Shown here: piece after piece, positions 40,480-49,987 of the stretch
How positions within the stretch are numbered: position 1 is the stretch's first letter
Layout of the letters: every line of letters begins with the position of its first letter
NCBI GenBank assembly: GCA_964443435.1
Contig: CAYUCW010000002.1
Span: 12,967-76,966 of the forward strand
DNA length: 64,000 nucleotides
From: Pseudaquidulcibacter sp964443435
GTDB taxonomy: Bacteria > Pseudomonadota > Alphaproteobacteria > Caulobacterales > Aquidulcibacteraceae
Reading direction: 5' to 3'
Notes under the pieces: model-generated
What the model was told of the DNA's origin: nothing
What the model saw: only the letters and a program-made list of their open reading frames with translations
Databases searched by the model: none
Made by a program: the position numbers and the translations under genes

Positions 40480-41283
40480 ATGGCTGGGTCTAAAAAAACT
40501 GAAACCGAAGAAAATAAGGCTGTTAAAGCGGTGAAATCTGTGGCTGCTACTACTAAAAAAGCTGCTGCTGCCACTAAAACAACGGCTACTAAAGTGGCGG
40601 CAACTGGCGCTAAGGCCGTGAGTAAAACTGCGGCTAAAGCAACTGAAACTGCGAAGGCTACTTCTGCAAAGGCTGCGGGCGCGGCTAAAGCAACTACTGC
40701 AAAAGCAACAAAAGCTGCGGCAGCAGTAACTGAAGAAACTGGCAAAGCTGTTAAAAAGACTGCGACTAAAACTAAGGCGGCTGCGGCTGGTGCACTTGGT
40801 GCGGCTACTGGCTTTTTAAAAGGCGCTGCGGCAAAGGCGGGTGAACTTGCATCGGATGCGGTTGATACTGCTAAATCGGCGGCTGAAACTATTGGCGATA
40901 AAGCTGGCGACGCATTGGAAAGCGCAAAACACCTTGCATCTGAAGCGGTGGAAACTGTGGGTGAAGTTGGCGAAGCGGCAATTGATAGTGTTAAAGAATT
41001 CACTCATGACGTAGTTGAAGATACTGCGGGACTTGCTAAAAATGTTGCTGATAAAGCGCATGATGTTGGCGCGGGCGCGGCAAATCTTGTTGGCGATATT
41101 GGTAAATCGGCGGCAAATGTCGCAAATGATGGTTTGCATGCCGCAAGCGATATTATTGAAGGTAAAAAAGGTGGCATTCTTATGCCTTTAATAGCTTTGG
41201 CGGCTTTACTTGTTCTAGCGATTTGGGGTTTAAGCAATTTTACCCAAAAGACTGAAGCACCTGTAATCGAAAAAACAAACTAA
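40480..41283 (+). CDS. Lys/Ala-rich histone-H1-like protein with C-terminal membrane helix
   Basis: 267 residues with three parts. Residues 1-105 are almost only Ala, Lys and Thr in KA(A/T)AKAT-type repeats, like histone-H1/PhaF-type DNA-binding tails. Residues 106-220 form an amphipathic helical region with 11-residue-like periodicity (SDAVDTAKSAAETIGDKAGD), as in LEA or apolipoprotein-type segments. Near 230-250 a single helix (MPLIALAALLVLAIWGL) is followed by a short tail. It could tie DNA or polyhydroxyalkanoate granules to a membrane. ATGGAGA-type start signal; a terminator follows. Confidence 0.8.
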   Translation: MAGSKKTETEENKAVKAVKSVAATTKKAAAATKTTATKVAATGAKAVSKTAAKATETAKATSAKAAGAAKATTAKATKAAAAVTEETGKAVKKTATKTKAAAAGALGAATGFLKGAAAKAGELASDAVDTAKSAAETIGDKAGDALESAKHLASEAVETVGEVGEAAIDSVKEFTHDVVEDTAGLAKNVADKAHDVGAGAANLVGDIGKSAANVANDGLHAASDIIEGKKGGILMPLIALAALLVLAIWGLSNFTQKTEAPVIEKTN

Positions 41284-41310
41284 TAATAGTGGCGTAATTT
41301 AAATTTATTT

Positions 41311-41336
41311 GGGCCGCTTTTGCGGCCCTTTTTATT
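41311..41336 (+). terminator. Rho-independent terminator of the H1-like gene
   Basis: GGGCCGC and GCGGCCC pair around TTTT with TTTTTATT as the tail. It ends 8 bp before the next start codon. Confidence 0.9.
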
Positions 41337-41344
41337 GGAATAAT

Positions 41345-42232
41345 ATGAAACAATTAACGCAAAATATCGAAGGCGCATTATGGATGCTATCATCTTCCAT
41401 AATGTTTGTGATTATGGCGTCGCTTATTCGCTATTTAGGTGATGACACAAGTGTTTATAGCATGATATTTTGGCGCTCATTTGCAGGCGTTTTAATGGTT
41501 TTGCCTTTCTTGATTATGCGCGGCAAAAACTCATTAAAAGTCACAAGACTTGGCAAAGTTTTTAATCGTTGTCTCTTTAGTGCGATTGGGTTTTTCACTA
41601 GCTTTTATGCTTTTGCAAATTTACCACTAGCAGGGGCACAGGCATTAAGTTTCACAAGACCACTTTTTATAACTTTGCTTGCGGTTTTTTTATTAAAAGA
41701 AAAAGTAGCATGGCGCAGGTGGTTGGCGATTTTTTTGGGATTTATTGGCGTATTAATTATGACAAATCCTAAGGCAGGCTTTAATTTTGCATCAATTATG
41801 GCTTTGGTTTCCGCGCTTTCATTTGCGCTTGCCATTGTTACGGTCAAAGATCTTACCAAGGATAATAATGCCTTTACTTTGATTTTTTATTCTAATTTTT
41901 TTACGGCAATTTGCGGCATACCATTTATATTATTAGATCCAGTTTTTCCAAGTCAAAGCGCGTTATTGCCATTATTAATTATGGGCATAACAGGGGTATT
42001 GGCGCAAATATTCTATGTTAAAGGCCTTAGTATTGCCGATGCGTCTTTGATGGGGATTATTGATTATATTCGCTTGCCATGCGCCGCGATTATTGGTCTT
42101 TTCATATTTAATGAAAAGCTTGAAACCAATATTATTATTGGCTCACTCATTGTTGTGATTTCAACTGTCTATATAACTATTCGGGAAAGCAAAATTGCCC
42201 CGCAAAAGCCAAAGCCTCTAGAGAATAATTAG
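41345..42232 (+). CDS. DMT-superfamily (EamA) transporter
   Basis: 295 residues from the ATG at 41345; an in-frame extension upstream would run through the terminator hairpin and is rejected. Ten membrane helices in two EamA halves: ALWMLSSSIMFVIMASLIRYLG in the first, SIMALVSALSFALAIVTVKDLTK in the second, with the conserved EKVAWRRWLAIFLGFIGVLIM end of half one. These export amino acids or other metabolites; substrate unknown. Its end overlaps the convergent Nfu gene by 4 bp. Confidence 0.85.
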   Translation: MKQLTQNIEGALWMLSSSIMFVIMASLIRYLGDDTSVYSMIFWRSFAGVLMVLPFLIMRGKNSLKVTRLGKVFNRCLFSAIGFFTSFYAFANLPLAGAQALSFTRPLFITLLAVFLLKEKVAWRRWLAIFLGFIGVLIMTNPKAGFNFASIMALVSALSFALAIVTVKDLTKDNNAFTLIFYSNFFTAICGIPFILLDPVFPSQSALLPLLIMGITGVLAQIFYVKGLSIADASLMGIIDYIRLPCAAIIGLFIFNEKLETNIIIGSLIVVISTVYITIRESKIAPQKPKPLENN

Positions 42233-42792
42233 ATTACTTGCTGTACCGAAGTTACTTCAGGGATATAATGCTTAATCATATTTTCAACACCTGATTTTAA
42301 GGTAATTGATGAAGAAGGACAGCCCGAACAAGCACCGCGCATCCTTAAATAAACTATACCTGTATCGACATCGAAACTATCGAATTCAATATCGCCACCA
42401 TCTTGCGCCACAGCAGGGCGAACGCGGTTTTCAAGTAAATCTTCAATTTCGGCAACAATCTGTGCAGTTTCGCCTTCGTATTTTGGTGCAGTTTTAGTTT
42501 CACCATCACCGCCAATCCAGATAGGAATATTAGAAACAAAGCCGTCCATAATATTGCCAAGAATTTCTGGCTTAATATGTTGCCATTCAATATTAGCATT
42601 TTTAGTAATTGCGATGAAATCAAAACCAAAAAATACTGTTTTCACGCCATCAATTTTAAAAAGATTTTGGGCAAAAGGTGAAAGCTCTGCTGCGCCAGAA
42701 TTATGAAATTCAAGGCCGCCAGTATATACTTGCTTCCCAGGAAGGAATTTTAAAGTATTCGGATTAGGTGTAGATTCGGTTTGGATAAACAT
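42229..42792 (-). CDS. Nfu-type iron-sulfur cluster scaffold/carrier
   Basis: 187 residues: N-terminal Nfu_N domain (MFIQTESTPNPNTLKFLPGK, FFGFDFIAITK) and C-terminal NifU-like domain (about 108-187) with RPAVAQDGGDIEF and the cluster-binding CSGC near 162-165 in RGACSGCPSSSITLKSGVENM. The protein carries 4Fe-4S clusters to apo-enzymes. Complete and of usual length. Confidence 0.93.
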   Translation of the reverse strand: MFIQTESTPNPNTLKFLPGKQVYTGGLEFHNSGAAELSPFAQNLFKIDGVKTVFFGFDFIAITKNANIEWQHIKPEILGNIMDGFVSNIPIWIGGDGETKTAPKYEGETAQIVAEIEDLLENRVRPAVAQDGGDIEFDSFDVDTGIVYLRMRGACSGCPSSSITLKSGVENMIKHYIPEVTSVQQVI

Positions 42793-42874
42793 TTTTCACT
42801 CTTTTATTTAGGTAATATAGTGCAGGGTACTAATATTACAAGCATTATAGTTTATAAATAAAATTGCCTAAATG

Positions 42875-44362
42875 TTATTTTACAATTTCAGGGCTACCGG
42901 CAAAGCTTCTATAGAGGCCAATTGCACTATCCGAAAATCTTGATTGCGCCAAAAGCCTAGTTTGTCTTGCATTTGAATAATCTCTTTCGGCTTCGATTAA
43001 ATCTTTAAATGAAATAATTCCGGCTTTGAAAGAGGTATTAGAGGCATCAAGGCGTGTTTTTGCCGCGACTTCTGAATTTGTTGCCGCGATTGCTCTTTCG
43101 CGGCCTTGATTATAGCCTGTAAGTGCTGATTGGCCTTCGGCAATTGCAGCCAAAGTCGTGGCTTTATAATTAAGCATAGCTTGGGTAAAGCGTGCGCTTG
43201 CACTTCTTACGGCGGCGTTTCTTTGTCCAAAATCAAATAAAGGAAGGCTTACGCTTGCGCCAGTTGTTGTTCTTCCAACGGTTGATAAAACAGGATTTCC
43301 CGAAATTGCGGAAATTGCCGAAATCGCGCCTTGAATTGAAACTCTTGGATAAAGATCTGCACGGGCAATTCCAACCGCCGCCGATTGTAAAATTGCTTGT
43401 TGTTCTGCGGTTCTTACATCAATGCGTCTTCTTACGAAATCCGCAGGGACAGAATTAACACTTGGCGCATTATATTTAAATTCAAAATTTTGCCCCTCAT
43501 TAAGCGCAAGCAAGCTATCAAGCTCTCCTGGGGAAACGCCGCGTAAAATTGCAAGCCTATCAAGTGCGCCATTAACCCTTAATATAGCATCAGGAATTTG
43601 TGCTTTTATGCCTTCGGCAGCAGAGCGTGCGAATGCCTCATCAACCACAGAAACCAAGCCAACTCTTAGGCGGTCTTTGGAAATCGCGGCAAGATTATCG
43701 GCGCGCGCACTATCTTCTTTTAAATAACGTAATTGGGTTTGCGCAGCTCTAAGCTCTATATAAGCCGCGGAAATATCAGAAATAAGCGCGATTTTTGCGG
43801 CTTCAATCCCAAGCTTTGCCGCACTTTCATTTGCTTTTGCTCCATTAAGGCTAGATCCAAAGCGACCAAATAAAGGAATTTCCCATGATGCGGCATAAAT
43901 AATGCTTGAAGATTCAGTTTTATCAACTGGATTACCATTGGCATCAAAAAGGCTTCCGCCCTTATTAGCTTCATTGCCACTATAATTTGCGCTAGCATCA
44001 ATTCTTGGTGCAAAGCCCGCAATTGTTGAACGGCCTTGGGCGCGTGCTTCTTTAAGGCGTGCCTGTGCAATAAGAAGGCTTATGTTTTCATCTTTGGCAT
44101 CTTCAACCAGTTTTTTAAGTGTGTCATCCGCAAAATTTTGCCACCATTCAACTGATTGTGCATTTGCCGCAGGTGGTGTATCGCGAAAATCATTTATTGA
44201 AGCAGAAGTTTTTTCAACTTTCTTCATTCCATAAGGAATTTCAAGTTTGGAATTATTAGAAGAACAAGCGCCAAGCATTAGAAATATTGATACAAACCCA
44301 AGCCCAAGCCCAAATTTATTAACCGATTTTTTCAAAGCCTTGTTAGTCGCAGATTGCGCCAT
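42875..44362 (-). CDS. Outer-membrane efflux lipoprotein (NodT/OprM family)
   Basis: 495 residues. A lipobox (LGAC-SSN) after residue 32 predicts a lipid-anchored TolC-like factor. Two OEP repeats with long helices follow: WWQNFADDTLKKLVEDAKDENISLLIAQARLKEARAQ and the matching DFGQRNAAVRSASARFTQAMLNYKATTLAA. It forms the trimeric exit duct of the RND pump encoded divergently across the TetR gene. TTGACT (44456-44451), 17 bp and TTTATA (44433-44428) may be its promoter. Confidence 0.9.
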   Translation of the reverse strand: MAQSATNKALKKSVNKFGLGLGFVSIFLMLGACSSNNSKLEIPYGMKKVEKTSASINDFRDTPPAANAQSVEWWQNFADDTLKKLVEDAKDENISLLIAQARLKEARAQGRSTIAGFAPRIDASANYSGNEANKGGSLFDANGNPVDKTESSSIIYAASWEIPLFGRFGSSLNGAKANESAAKLGIEAAKIALISDISAAYIELRAAQTQLRYLKEDSARADNLAAISKDRLRVGLVSVVDEAFARSAAEGIKAQIPDAILRVNGALDRLAILRGVSPGELDSLLALNEGQNFEFKYNAPSVNSVPADFVRRRIDVRTAEQQAILQSAAVGIARADLYPRVSIQGAISAISAISGNPVLSTVGRTTTGASVSLPLFDFGQRNAAVRSASARFTQAMLNYKATTLAAIAEGQSALTGYNQGRERAIAATNSEVAAKTRLDASNTSFKAGIISFKDLIEAERDYSNARQTRLLAQSRFSDSAIGLYRSFAGSPEIVK

Positions 44363-44507
44363 AATGATATTCCTTAAATCTTGTCTAAACTAAATTAAAC
44401 GCTGCTTCGTAATATACGTAAGTAACTTATAAATCGACTAAAAATATTTAAGTCAAAGAAATATTTGCAAAAATCTACTTGACCTAAACTATATTTCGCA
44501 ATAAGAG

Positions 44508-44521
44508 AACGAACGTTCGTT
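44508..44521. promoter_or_regulatory. TetR operator, 14-bp perfect palindrome
   Basis: AACGAACGTTCGTT starts 32 bp before the TetR ATG at 44540, just downstream of TTGACC (44479-44484) and an approximate -10 near 44502. This is the kind of site AcrR/TetR regulators of efflux pumps use to block their own promoter. It lies in the divergent region serving both the TetR-pump operon and the outer-membrane factor. Confidence 0.65.
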
Positions 44522-44539
44522 TTTTAATTAGGGGCAAAA

Positions 44540-45196
44540 GTGCGTACAGTCAACCCAGAAAAAGCTGAAATTAGAAGAAAAGAAATTCTTTTTGCTGCCA
44601 AACAATGTTTTGAGCAAAAAGGCTTTCATGGTTCTAGCATGGCGGAAATATGTGCAAAGGCAAATATAAGCCCTGGCGCATTATATCGCTATTTCCCATC
44701 TAAAGAAGCAATAATTGAGGCTATGTCTGAAGAAGACAGCACTCGCGCAATTGATAGCCTAGAAGATGCAATAAATGACGTAAAAAGAGGCAAAGATTTT
44801 AATATTGCACTTTTTGAAATTATGCATGAGGTGATAAATCTATTCTGTAATAAATCGCATGGCGCATTGGCTACGGAATTAATGGCCGAAGCTATGCGAA
44901 ATGATAGTTTTGCAGAAAATATTTGCGTTGGCTATATGGTTTATTTTGATAAGTTTTCAAGCTTTATGGCGCTTGGCCAAGAATCAGGAAAAATTGATAA
45001 AAATCTAAATCCCAAAGAAATTGCCTCATTATTAATGACTTTAATAGATGGCATGATTATTCGGACAGCTTTTAGCCCTAATCTAGACAAAAAAGAAATT
45101 AATTCATGGATAACGCGTATGGTTTTGCGTTATCTAGATCCTAATTCAACAATAACTGAAACTGAAATTCAAAAATATCTTTCACAAAAAGATTAA
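44540..45196 (+). CDS. TetR/AcrR-family efflux regulator
   Basis: 218 residues: HTH at about 10-56 (RRKEILFAAKQCFEQKGFHGSSMAEICAKANISPGALYRYFPSKEAIIEAM), then a C-terminal ligand domain of the TetR_C group. It sits first in an operon with the adaptor and RND permease and should repress them. The start is GTG at 44540 with GGGGC upstream. Confidence 0.88.
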   Translation: MRTVNPEKAEIRRKEILFAAKQCFEQKGFHGSSMAEICAKANISPGALYRYFPSKEAIIEAMSEEDSTRAIDSLEDAINDVKRGKDFNIALFEIMHEVINLFCNKSHGALATELMAEAMRNDSFAENICVGYMVYFDKFSSFMALGQESGKIDKNLNPKEIASLLMTLIDGMIIRTAFSPNLDKKEINSWITRMVLRYLDPNSTITETEIQKYLSQKD

Positions 45197-45210
45197 TTTG
45201 GGGAAGTATT

Positions 45211-46596
45211 ATGAAAAACTATAAATTGGTAAATGAAATGACAAATACAAAAATGTTAAAAGCCACCGCCTCCCTATTTATTGTTCTTGCAAGCATAAGT
45301 GCATGTGCAAAAGGCAATAAGGATGAAAAAGCAAAAGAAGGCAAAGAAGCGGCCTCTTCTGGCGCGGCGCAAGCGGTTTCAGTTTCGCAAATTTCACAAA
45401 TGAATATTTCACCAAATATAGTGGTTGCAGGTCAAGTTCAGGCGCAAAATGAAGCAAGAATTTTCCCGACTTCTTCGGGTGCAAGAGTTATTCAATTATT
45501 GGTCGATGCAGGCTCTTATGTTCAAGCCGGACAGCCTTTGGCAAAACTAGATGCCAAACAAATCAGTGCTGATAGCGAACTATTATCGGCGCAAGTAAGA
45601 CGTGCGCGTTCATCACTTGCCGAAGCAGAAGTTGGGCTTAAAAATGCGCAAGAAACTTTGAATCGCTCGATTAATGGCCCGAAGGAAACAAGCCTATCAT
45701 TAGAAGCCGCGCAATACGCATATAATGAAGCCAAAAGCCAATATGATAGAGCAATGGCAACTGGTGAAATGTCGGCTTTATCGCGTGAAGAAATTGAACG
45801 CAGAAGAACCGCAATGGAAACCGCACTTGCCCGCCTTAATTCACAAAAAGGTGACATTGCAGGTATTTTAGAAGCACGTCGTCAAGCTGTTGCGCAAGCA
45901 AATGCAAGGCTTGGTGCGGCAAAATCAGATTTAGCCGTAGCAGTGGCACAACAATCACAATCTGAATCAAGACAAAATGGCGGCATTATTACTTCGCCGG
46001 TTTCAGGTCTTGTAACTTCAAGAAATGTTATGGTGGGTGAAATTGCGGGCGCTTCAGGTCAGCCAATGTTTACAATCGTGGCATCAGGTGCGCTTGAAGT
46101 TGCTGCGGAAATCTCTGAATCAGAAATCTCAAGACTTAAACAAGGCATGAGTGCGCAGTTCACTGCGCCAGATGGCAGCATGGCCTATGGCACTCTAAGA
46201 CTTTTACCTGCGCAAATAGATCCGCAAAAACGTACAGGTATTGCTAAATTCACTCTACAGCCTAATCCAAGCATTAAAGCCGGTGTATTTTTAACTGGTA
46301 ATGCTTCAATTGGTAATCGCGACATATCGGCAATTCCTTCATCGGCATTATTATTTGATAAGGATGGTGCATCTGTATTTGTGGCACTTCCAAACAATAA
46401 AGTAACCAAACAAAAAGTGACACTTGGCGCACGTCAAGGCGATATTGTAGAGCTTATTGCTGGCCCTGCGGTTGGTTCATGGATTGTTACTTCGGGTGCT
46501 TCTTTCTTAGCTGAAGGTCAGAAAATTAATCCGATTAAGACCGCTGCAAATTCTAATCCTGCACCTGCGGCTAACCCTGCAACTACTAAGAAATAG
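45211..46596 (+). CDS. RND efflux periplasmic adaptor (membrane-fusion protein), lipoprotein
   Basis: 461 residues. A lipobox (SISAC-AKG) after about residue 31 and GGGGAAG 7 bp before the ATG support the start at 45211, despite in-frame ATGs at codons 10 and 15. Lipoyl half-motifs (VAGQVQAQNEARIFPTSSGARVIQLLVDAGSYVQAGQPLAKLD and ITSPVSGLVTSRNVMVGEIAGAS) flank a helical hairpin (about 115-245). The C-terminal membrane-proximal domain and a disordered Ala-Pro-Asn tail follow. It joins the permease to the outer-membrane factor. Confidence 0.9.
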   Translation: MKNYKLVNEMTNTKMLKATASLFIVLASISACAKGNKDEKAKEGKEAASSGAAQAVSVSQISQMNISPNIVVAGQVQAQNEARIFPTSSGARVIQLLVDAGSYVQAGQPLAKLDAKQISADSELLSAQVRRARSSLAEAEVGLKNAQETLNRSINGPKETSLSLEAAQYAYNEAKSQYDRAMATGEMSALSREEIERRRTAMETALARLNSQKGDIAGILEARRQAVAQANARLGAAKSDLAVAVAQQSQSESRQNGGIITSPVSGLVTSRNVMVGEIAGASGQPMFTIVASGALEVAAEISESEISRLKQGMSAQFTAPDGSMAYGTLRLLPAQIDPQKRTGIAKFTLQPNPSIKAGVFLTGNASIGNRDISAIPSSALLFDKDGASVFVALPNNKVTKQKVTLGARQGDIVELIAGPAVGSWIVTSGASFLAEGQKINPIKTAANSNPAPAANPATTKK

Positions 46597-46605
46597 GTAT
46601 TTATT

Positions 46606-49600
46606 ATGCGTAATATTTCATCCTGGGCAATTAAAAACCCAATACCGCCGGTAGTTTTATTCGTAATGCTTACGATTGTGGGGCTTGGATCTTTCTTTAA
46701 GCTTCCGATTAATTCAAACCCTGATATTGATTTTCCGGCATTTACGGTTGATGTTTCTATGCCAGGGGCTGCGCCTTCGGAGATTGAAAATCAAATCACC
46801 GTAAAAGTTGAAGGTGCACTTGCAGGGATTGAAGGTGTTAAAAAAATTCAATCAACTGCATTAACAAGCCATTCAAACACTTTTGTAGAATTACAAATCG
46901 GTACGGATGTAGCAAAAGCGGTTGATGACGCGCGTGCGGCCGTTTCGCAAATTCGCTCTGATCTTCCTGCGGACGTAATGGAGCCAGTGGTTCAAAGAAT
47001 TGATTTTAACGATCAAGATCCAATTGGTATTTATGCCATTAAAGCCCCTAAAATGACTCAAGAAGCATTATCTTGGTTTATTGATACCGAGGTTACACGC
47101 GAATTTTTAGGCGTTAAAGGTGTTGCAAAAGTAAATCGTTTTGGTGGTCCTAATCGTCAAATCACGGTTGATATTAATCCTTCTAGGCTTAATGCATATG
47201 GCGCAACAGTAAGCGATGTTTCATATTCACTACGTGGTCAGAATATTGATATGCCTGGTGGTCTTGCGGAAACTGGCTCTGGTCAGCAAACCATAAGAAC
47301 CATGGGTGCGGCAAAGACCGTAGAAGAACTAAGAAACACGCCAGTAATTCTTTCATCTGGCCGTGTTTTGAGACTTGCGGACATAGCCGATGTAAGAGAT
47401 GGCGGCACAGATGTAAGCAGCGTTTCAAGACTTAATGATGAACCGGTTACAATGTTCCAAATCCAAAGGACTAAATCGGCATCGGCTTTAAGAACTTATA
47501 GAGCTGTGCAGGCGAAAATGGAAACATTTTTAAAAGCACACCCAGAAGTAACTATTATACCTGCGTTTACGCCTCCTGATTATGTGCAAGATGATTATGA
47601 TAGTTCTTTGAAGTCTATGTTCGAAGGTGCATTACTTGCGACACTTGTGGTGGCGGTATTCCTTGGCGGTTGGCAAAGAATGTTTGCGGTCACAGGTATT
47701 GCAATTGTCGTTATTTTTGGTGGTGGTTTTGCAATTGAAAAAATTACGGGCAATCATATAGGCGAAGTTCCATTGCTTGCATTATTAACGCTTGTGGTGG
47801 CAATTGCGTCCTTAATTATGAAGTCGGGACGCGCAACTTTTCTTGCGGCAATGGCGATACCATTATCAACTATACCTACATTCTATTGTATGGACTTATT
47901 AGGCTTTACGCTTAATGGCGTGACACTTCTTGCACTTGGTTTGGTTGCCGGTATTTTGGTTGATGACGCGATTGTGGAAATTGAAAATATTGAACGCCAT
48001 ATTCATATGGGCAAAACCCCATATGAAGCAGCCTTAGAAGCCGCAGATGAAATTGGTCTTGCAGTTGTGGCAACAACATTCACAATTGTTGCCGTGTTCG
48101 TTCCAGTTTCATTTATGACAGGTATTATTGGTCAATTCTTTAAATCCTTTGGTATGACGGTTGCGATTGCGGTTTTATTCTCGCTTTTGGTTGCGCGTAT
48201 GATTACGCCATTACTTGCGGCATATTTACTTAATCCATTACCCGCGGATCATGTTGAAAAAGAAAGTAAGCTTGCGACTTGGTATTATGGTGTTCTTGAA
48301 TGGTCATTAAAAAACCGTTGGAAAACCTTTGGACTTGGCATGGTGGTTTTCGTAATTTCATTGGTTTCAATTGGTTTCACGCCAAAAACTATGATGCCGC
48401 AACTTGACCAAGGTTTTGTTAATATACAAATTGACTTGCCGCCAGGACTTAGCCCTAATGAAGCCGATATTAAAGCTCGTGAAGTTGGCGCACTTATTCT
48501 TAATGAAGCCGGTACAAAGCATTATGTGCAATCAACTAAGGGTGATTTAACTGGTGCAAATTATTATATTACCTTGAAAGAAAGAAAAGATAGACCAGTT
48601 ACGCAAAAACAATATGAGGATTCTTTGCGTGCTAAAATTTCGCAAATTCCAGGAATTCGCGCACAATTTGGTGGTGGCTGGGGTAATTCAGGTCTAACTA
48701 TAAATCTTGTGTCTGATAGCCCAGAAGAACTTGAAAAAGCGTCCGATAGAATTATGGCTGAAATGCGTAAAATTCCGTGGGCGGTGGATTTAAAATCTTC
48801 GGCGGATATTACCAAGCCTGAAATTCATGTTGTTCCAAAACGTGAAGAAGCGGCAAGACTTGGTGTAAGTGTTCAAGCATTAGCTGCGGCAACTAGACTT
48901 GCGACAAGCGGTGATATTGATATGAATCTTCCAAAGTTTAATGCGGGCGAAAGACAAATTCCAATTCTTGTTAGACTTGCTCGTGAAAATCGCTCTGACT
49001 TTGAAAGCATTAAATCTTTAAGAGTGCCGACAAATAATGGTCAAACTGTTCCACTTGCTGCGGTTGCCGATGTTTCTTATGGTGGTGGACAAGCCCGTAT
49101 ATCGCGTGAAGGTCGCCAAAGAGTTGTTACTATTTCGGCAAGCTTCACAAATGGTCAGCAATTAGGACCTGCGCTTCAAGAATTAGAAGCAAAAGATTGG
49201 TATAAAAATCCTGGTCCTGGTGTTTACATGAAGCAATCAGGGGATGCCGAAGATATGGCGGATATGTTTAATCAATTCATGGGCGCAATTGGGCTTGGAA
49301 TTCTATTAATATTCGCGGTATTGGTTCTCTTATTTAAGGACTTCTTGCAACCAATCACAATTGTGTCAGTGATTTTCCTAGCGCCAGCCGGTGCATTCTT
49401 AGGATTATTCTTAACCCAAGAACCATTATCACTTCCGGTGTTTATTGGTCTATTAATGCTTATTGGTATTGCGACCAAAAACTCTATTCTATTGGTGGAT
49501 TTTGCGGTGGAATCTATAAATCATGGTATGGCGCGATATGACGCAATTTTGGATGCGGCTAAGAAACGTTCGCGCCCAATCATTATGACAACAATTGCAA

Positions 49601-49857
49601 TGGTTGCAGGCATGATGCCAAATGCGCTTACAACTGCGGGTCCTGGCGCGTTCCGTCATGGTATGGCGATTGCGGTTATTGGCGGCCTTATTGTCTCAAC
49701 CGCACTTTCTTTGGTGTTTGTTCCGGCGGTTTATACTTTGGTCGATGATTTCGGCAAATGGGTATCTAAATTCTTCACTGGTTTCTCTGGAATTACTAAA
49801 GAAGAAAAAGAAAAAGCGAATGCGGCGCACGCAAAAATGAATTTTCCTGCTGAATAA
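46606..49857 (+). CDS. RND efflux permease with an extra insertion after TM2
   Basis: 1083 residues, HAE1/AcrB-type proton-driven exporter. N-terminal helix with the NP.PP.V motif, two porter domains, and the TM4 GILVDDAIVEIEN proton-relay Asp pair near 452-453; the second half repeats the helix set. Compared with usual homologues, which run directly from FLxxWRATL to IPLS, about 50 residues (354-405) are inserted: two hydrophobic stretches, FAVTGIAIVVIFGGGFAIE and LLALLTLVVAIASLIM. An even number of helices would keep the topology. Substrates unknown. Confidence 0.9.
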   Translation: MRNISSWAIKNPIPPVVLFVMLTIVGLGSFFKLPINSNPDIDFPAFTVDVSMPGAAPSEIENQITVKVEGALAGIEGVKKIQSTALTSHSNTFVELQIGTDVAKAVDDARAAVSQIRSDLPADVMEPVVQRIDFNDQDPIGIYAIKAPKMTQEALSWFIDTEVTREFLGVKGVAKVNRFGGPNRQITVDINPSRLNAYGATVSDVSYSLRGQNIDMPGGLAETGSGQQTIRTMGAAKTVEELRNTPVILSSGRVLRLADIADVRDGGTDVSSVSRLNDEPVTMFQIQRTKSASALRTYRAVQAKMETFLKAHPEVTIIPAFTPPDYVQDDYDSSLKSMFEGALLATLVVAVFLGGWQRMFAVTGIAIVVIFGGGFAIEKITGNHIGEVPLLALLTLVVAIASLIMKSGRATFLAAMAIPLSTIPTFYCMDLLGFTLNGVTLLALGLVAGILVDDAIVEIENIERHIHMGKTPYEAALEAADEIGLAVVATTFTIVAVFVPVSFMTGIIGQFFKSFGMTVAIAVLFSLLVARMITPLLAAYLLNPLPADHVEKESKLATWYYGVLEWSLKNRWKTFGLGMVVFVISLVSIGFTPKTMMPQLDQGFVNIQIDLPPGLSPNEADIKAREVGALILNEAGTKHYVQSTKGDLTGANYYITLKERKDRPVTQKQYEDSLRAKISQIPGIRAQFGGGWGNSGLTINLVSDSPEELEKASDRIMAEMRKIPWAVDLKSSADITKPEIHVVPKREEAARLGVSVQALAAATRLATSGDIDMNLPKFNAGERQIPILVRLARENRSDFESIKSLRVPTNNGQTVPLAAVADVSYGGGQARISREGRQRVVTISASFTNGQQLGPALQELEAKDWYKNPGPGVYMKQSGDAEDMADMFNQFMGAIGLGILLIFAVLVLLFKDFLQPITIVSVIFLAPAGAFLGLFLTQEPLSLPVFIGLLMLIGIATKNSILLVDFAVESINHGMARYDAILDAAKKRSRPIIMTTIAMVAGMMPNALTTAGPGAFRHGMAIAVIGGLIVSTALSLVFVPAVYTLVDDFGKWVSKFFTGFSGITKEEKEKANAAHAKMNFPAE

Positions 49858-49878
49858 GCTTGAAACTTAGTCAATTAT

Positions 49879-49917
49879 TAGGCATTTGCGCTTAAAGGCG
49901 TAAATGCCTATTTTGTC
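49879..49917 (+). terminator. Rho-independent terminator of the RND operon
   Basis: TAGGCATTTGCG and CGTAAATGCCTA (one G-T wobble) form a 12-bp stem with an 8-nt loop, then TTTTGTC. Confidence 0.8.
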
Positions 49918-49987
49918 TGTTTGGTTATAGCAATATACTGATAAGATAATTCAAGTTTACGCTATTTATTTTACCCAAGAGGATATT

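Noticed and set aside
40476..41003. 175-codon Ala/Ser/Val-rich reading frame on the minus strand
   Set aside because: It is the complement of the Ala/Lys/Thr repeats of the H1-like gene, which has a ribosome site, membrane helix and terminator.
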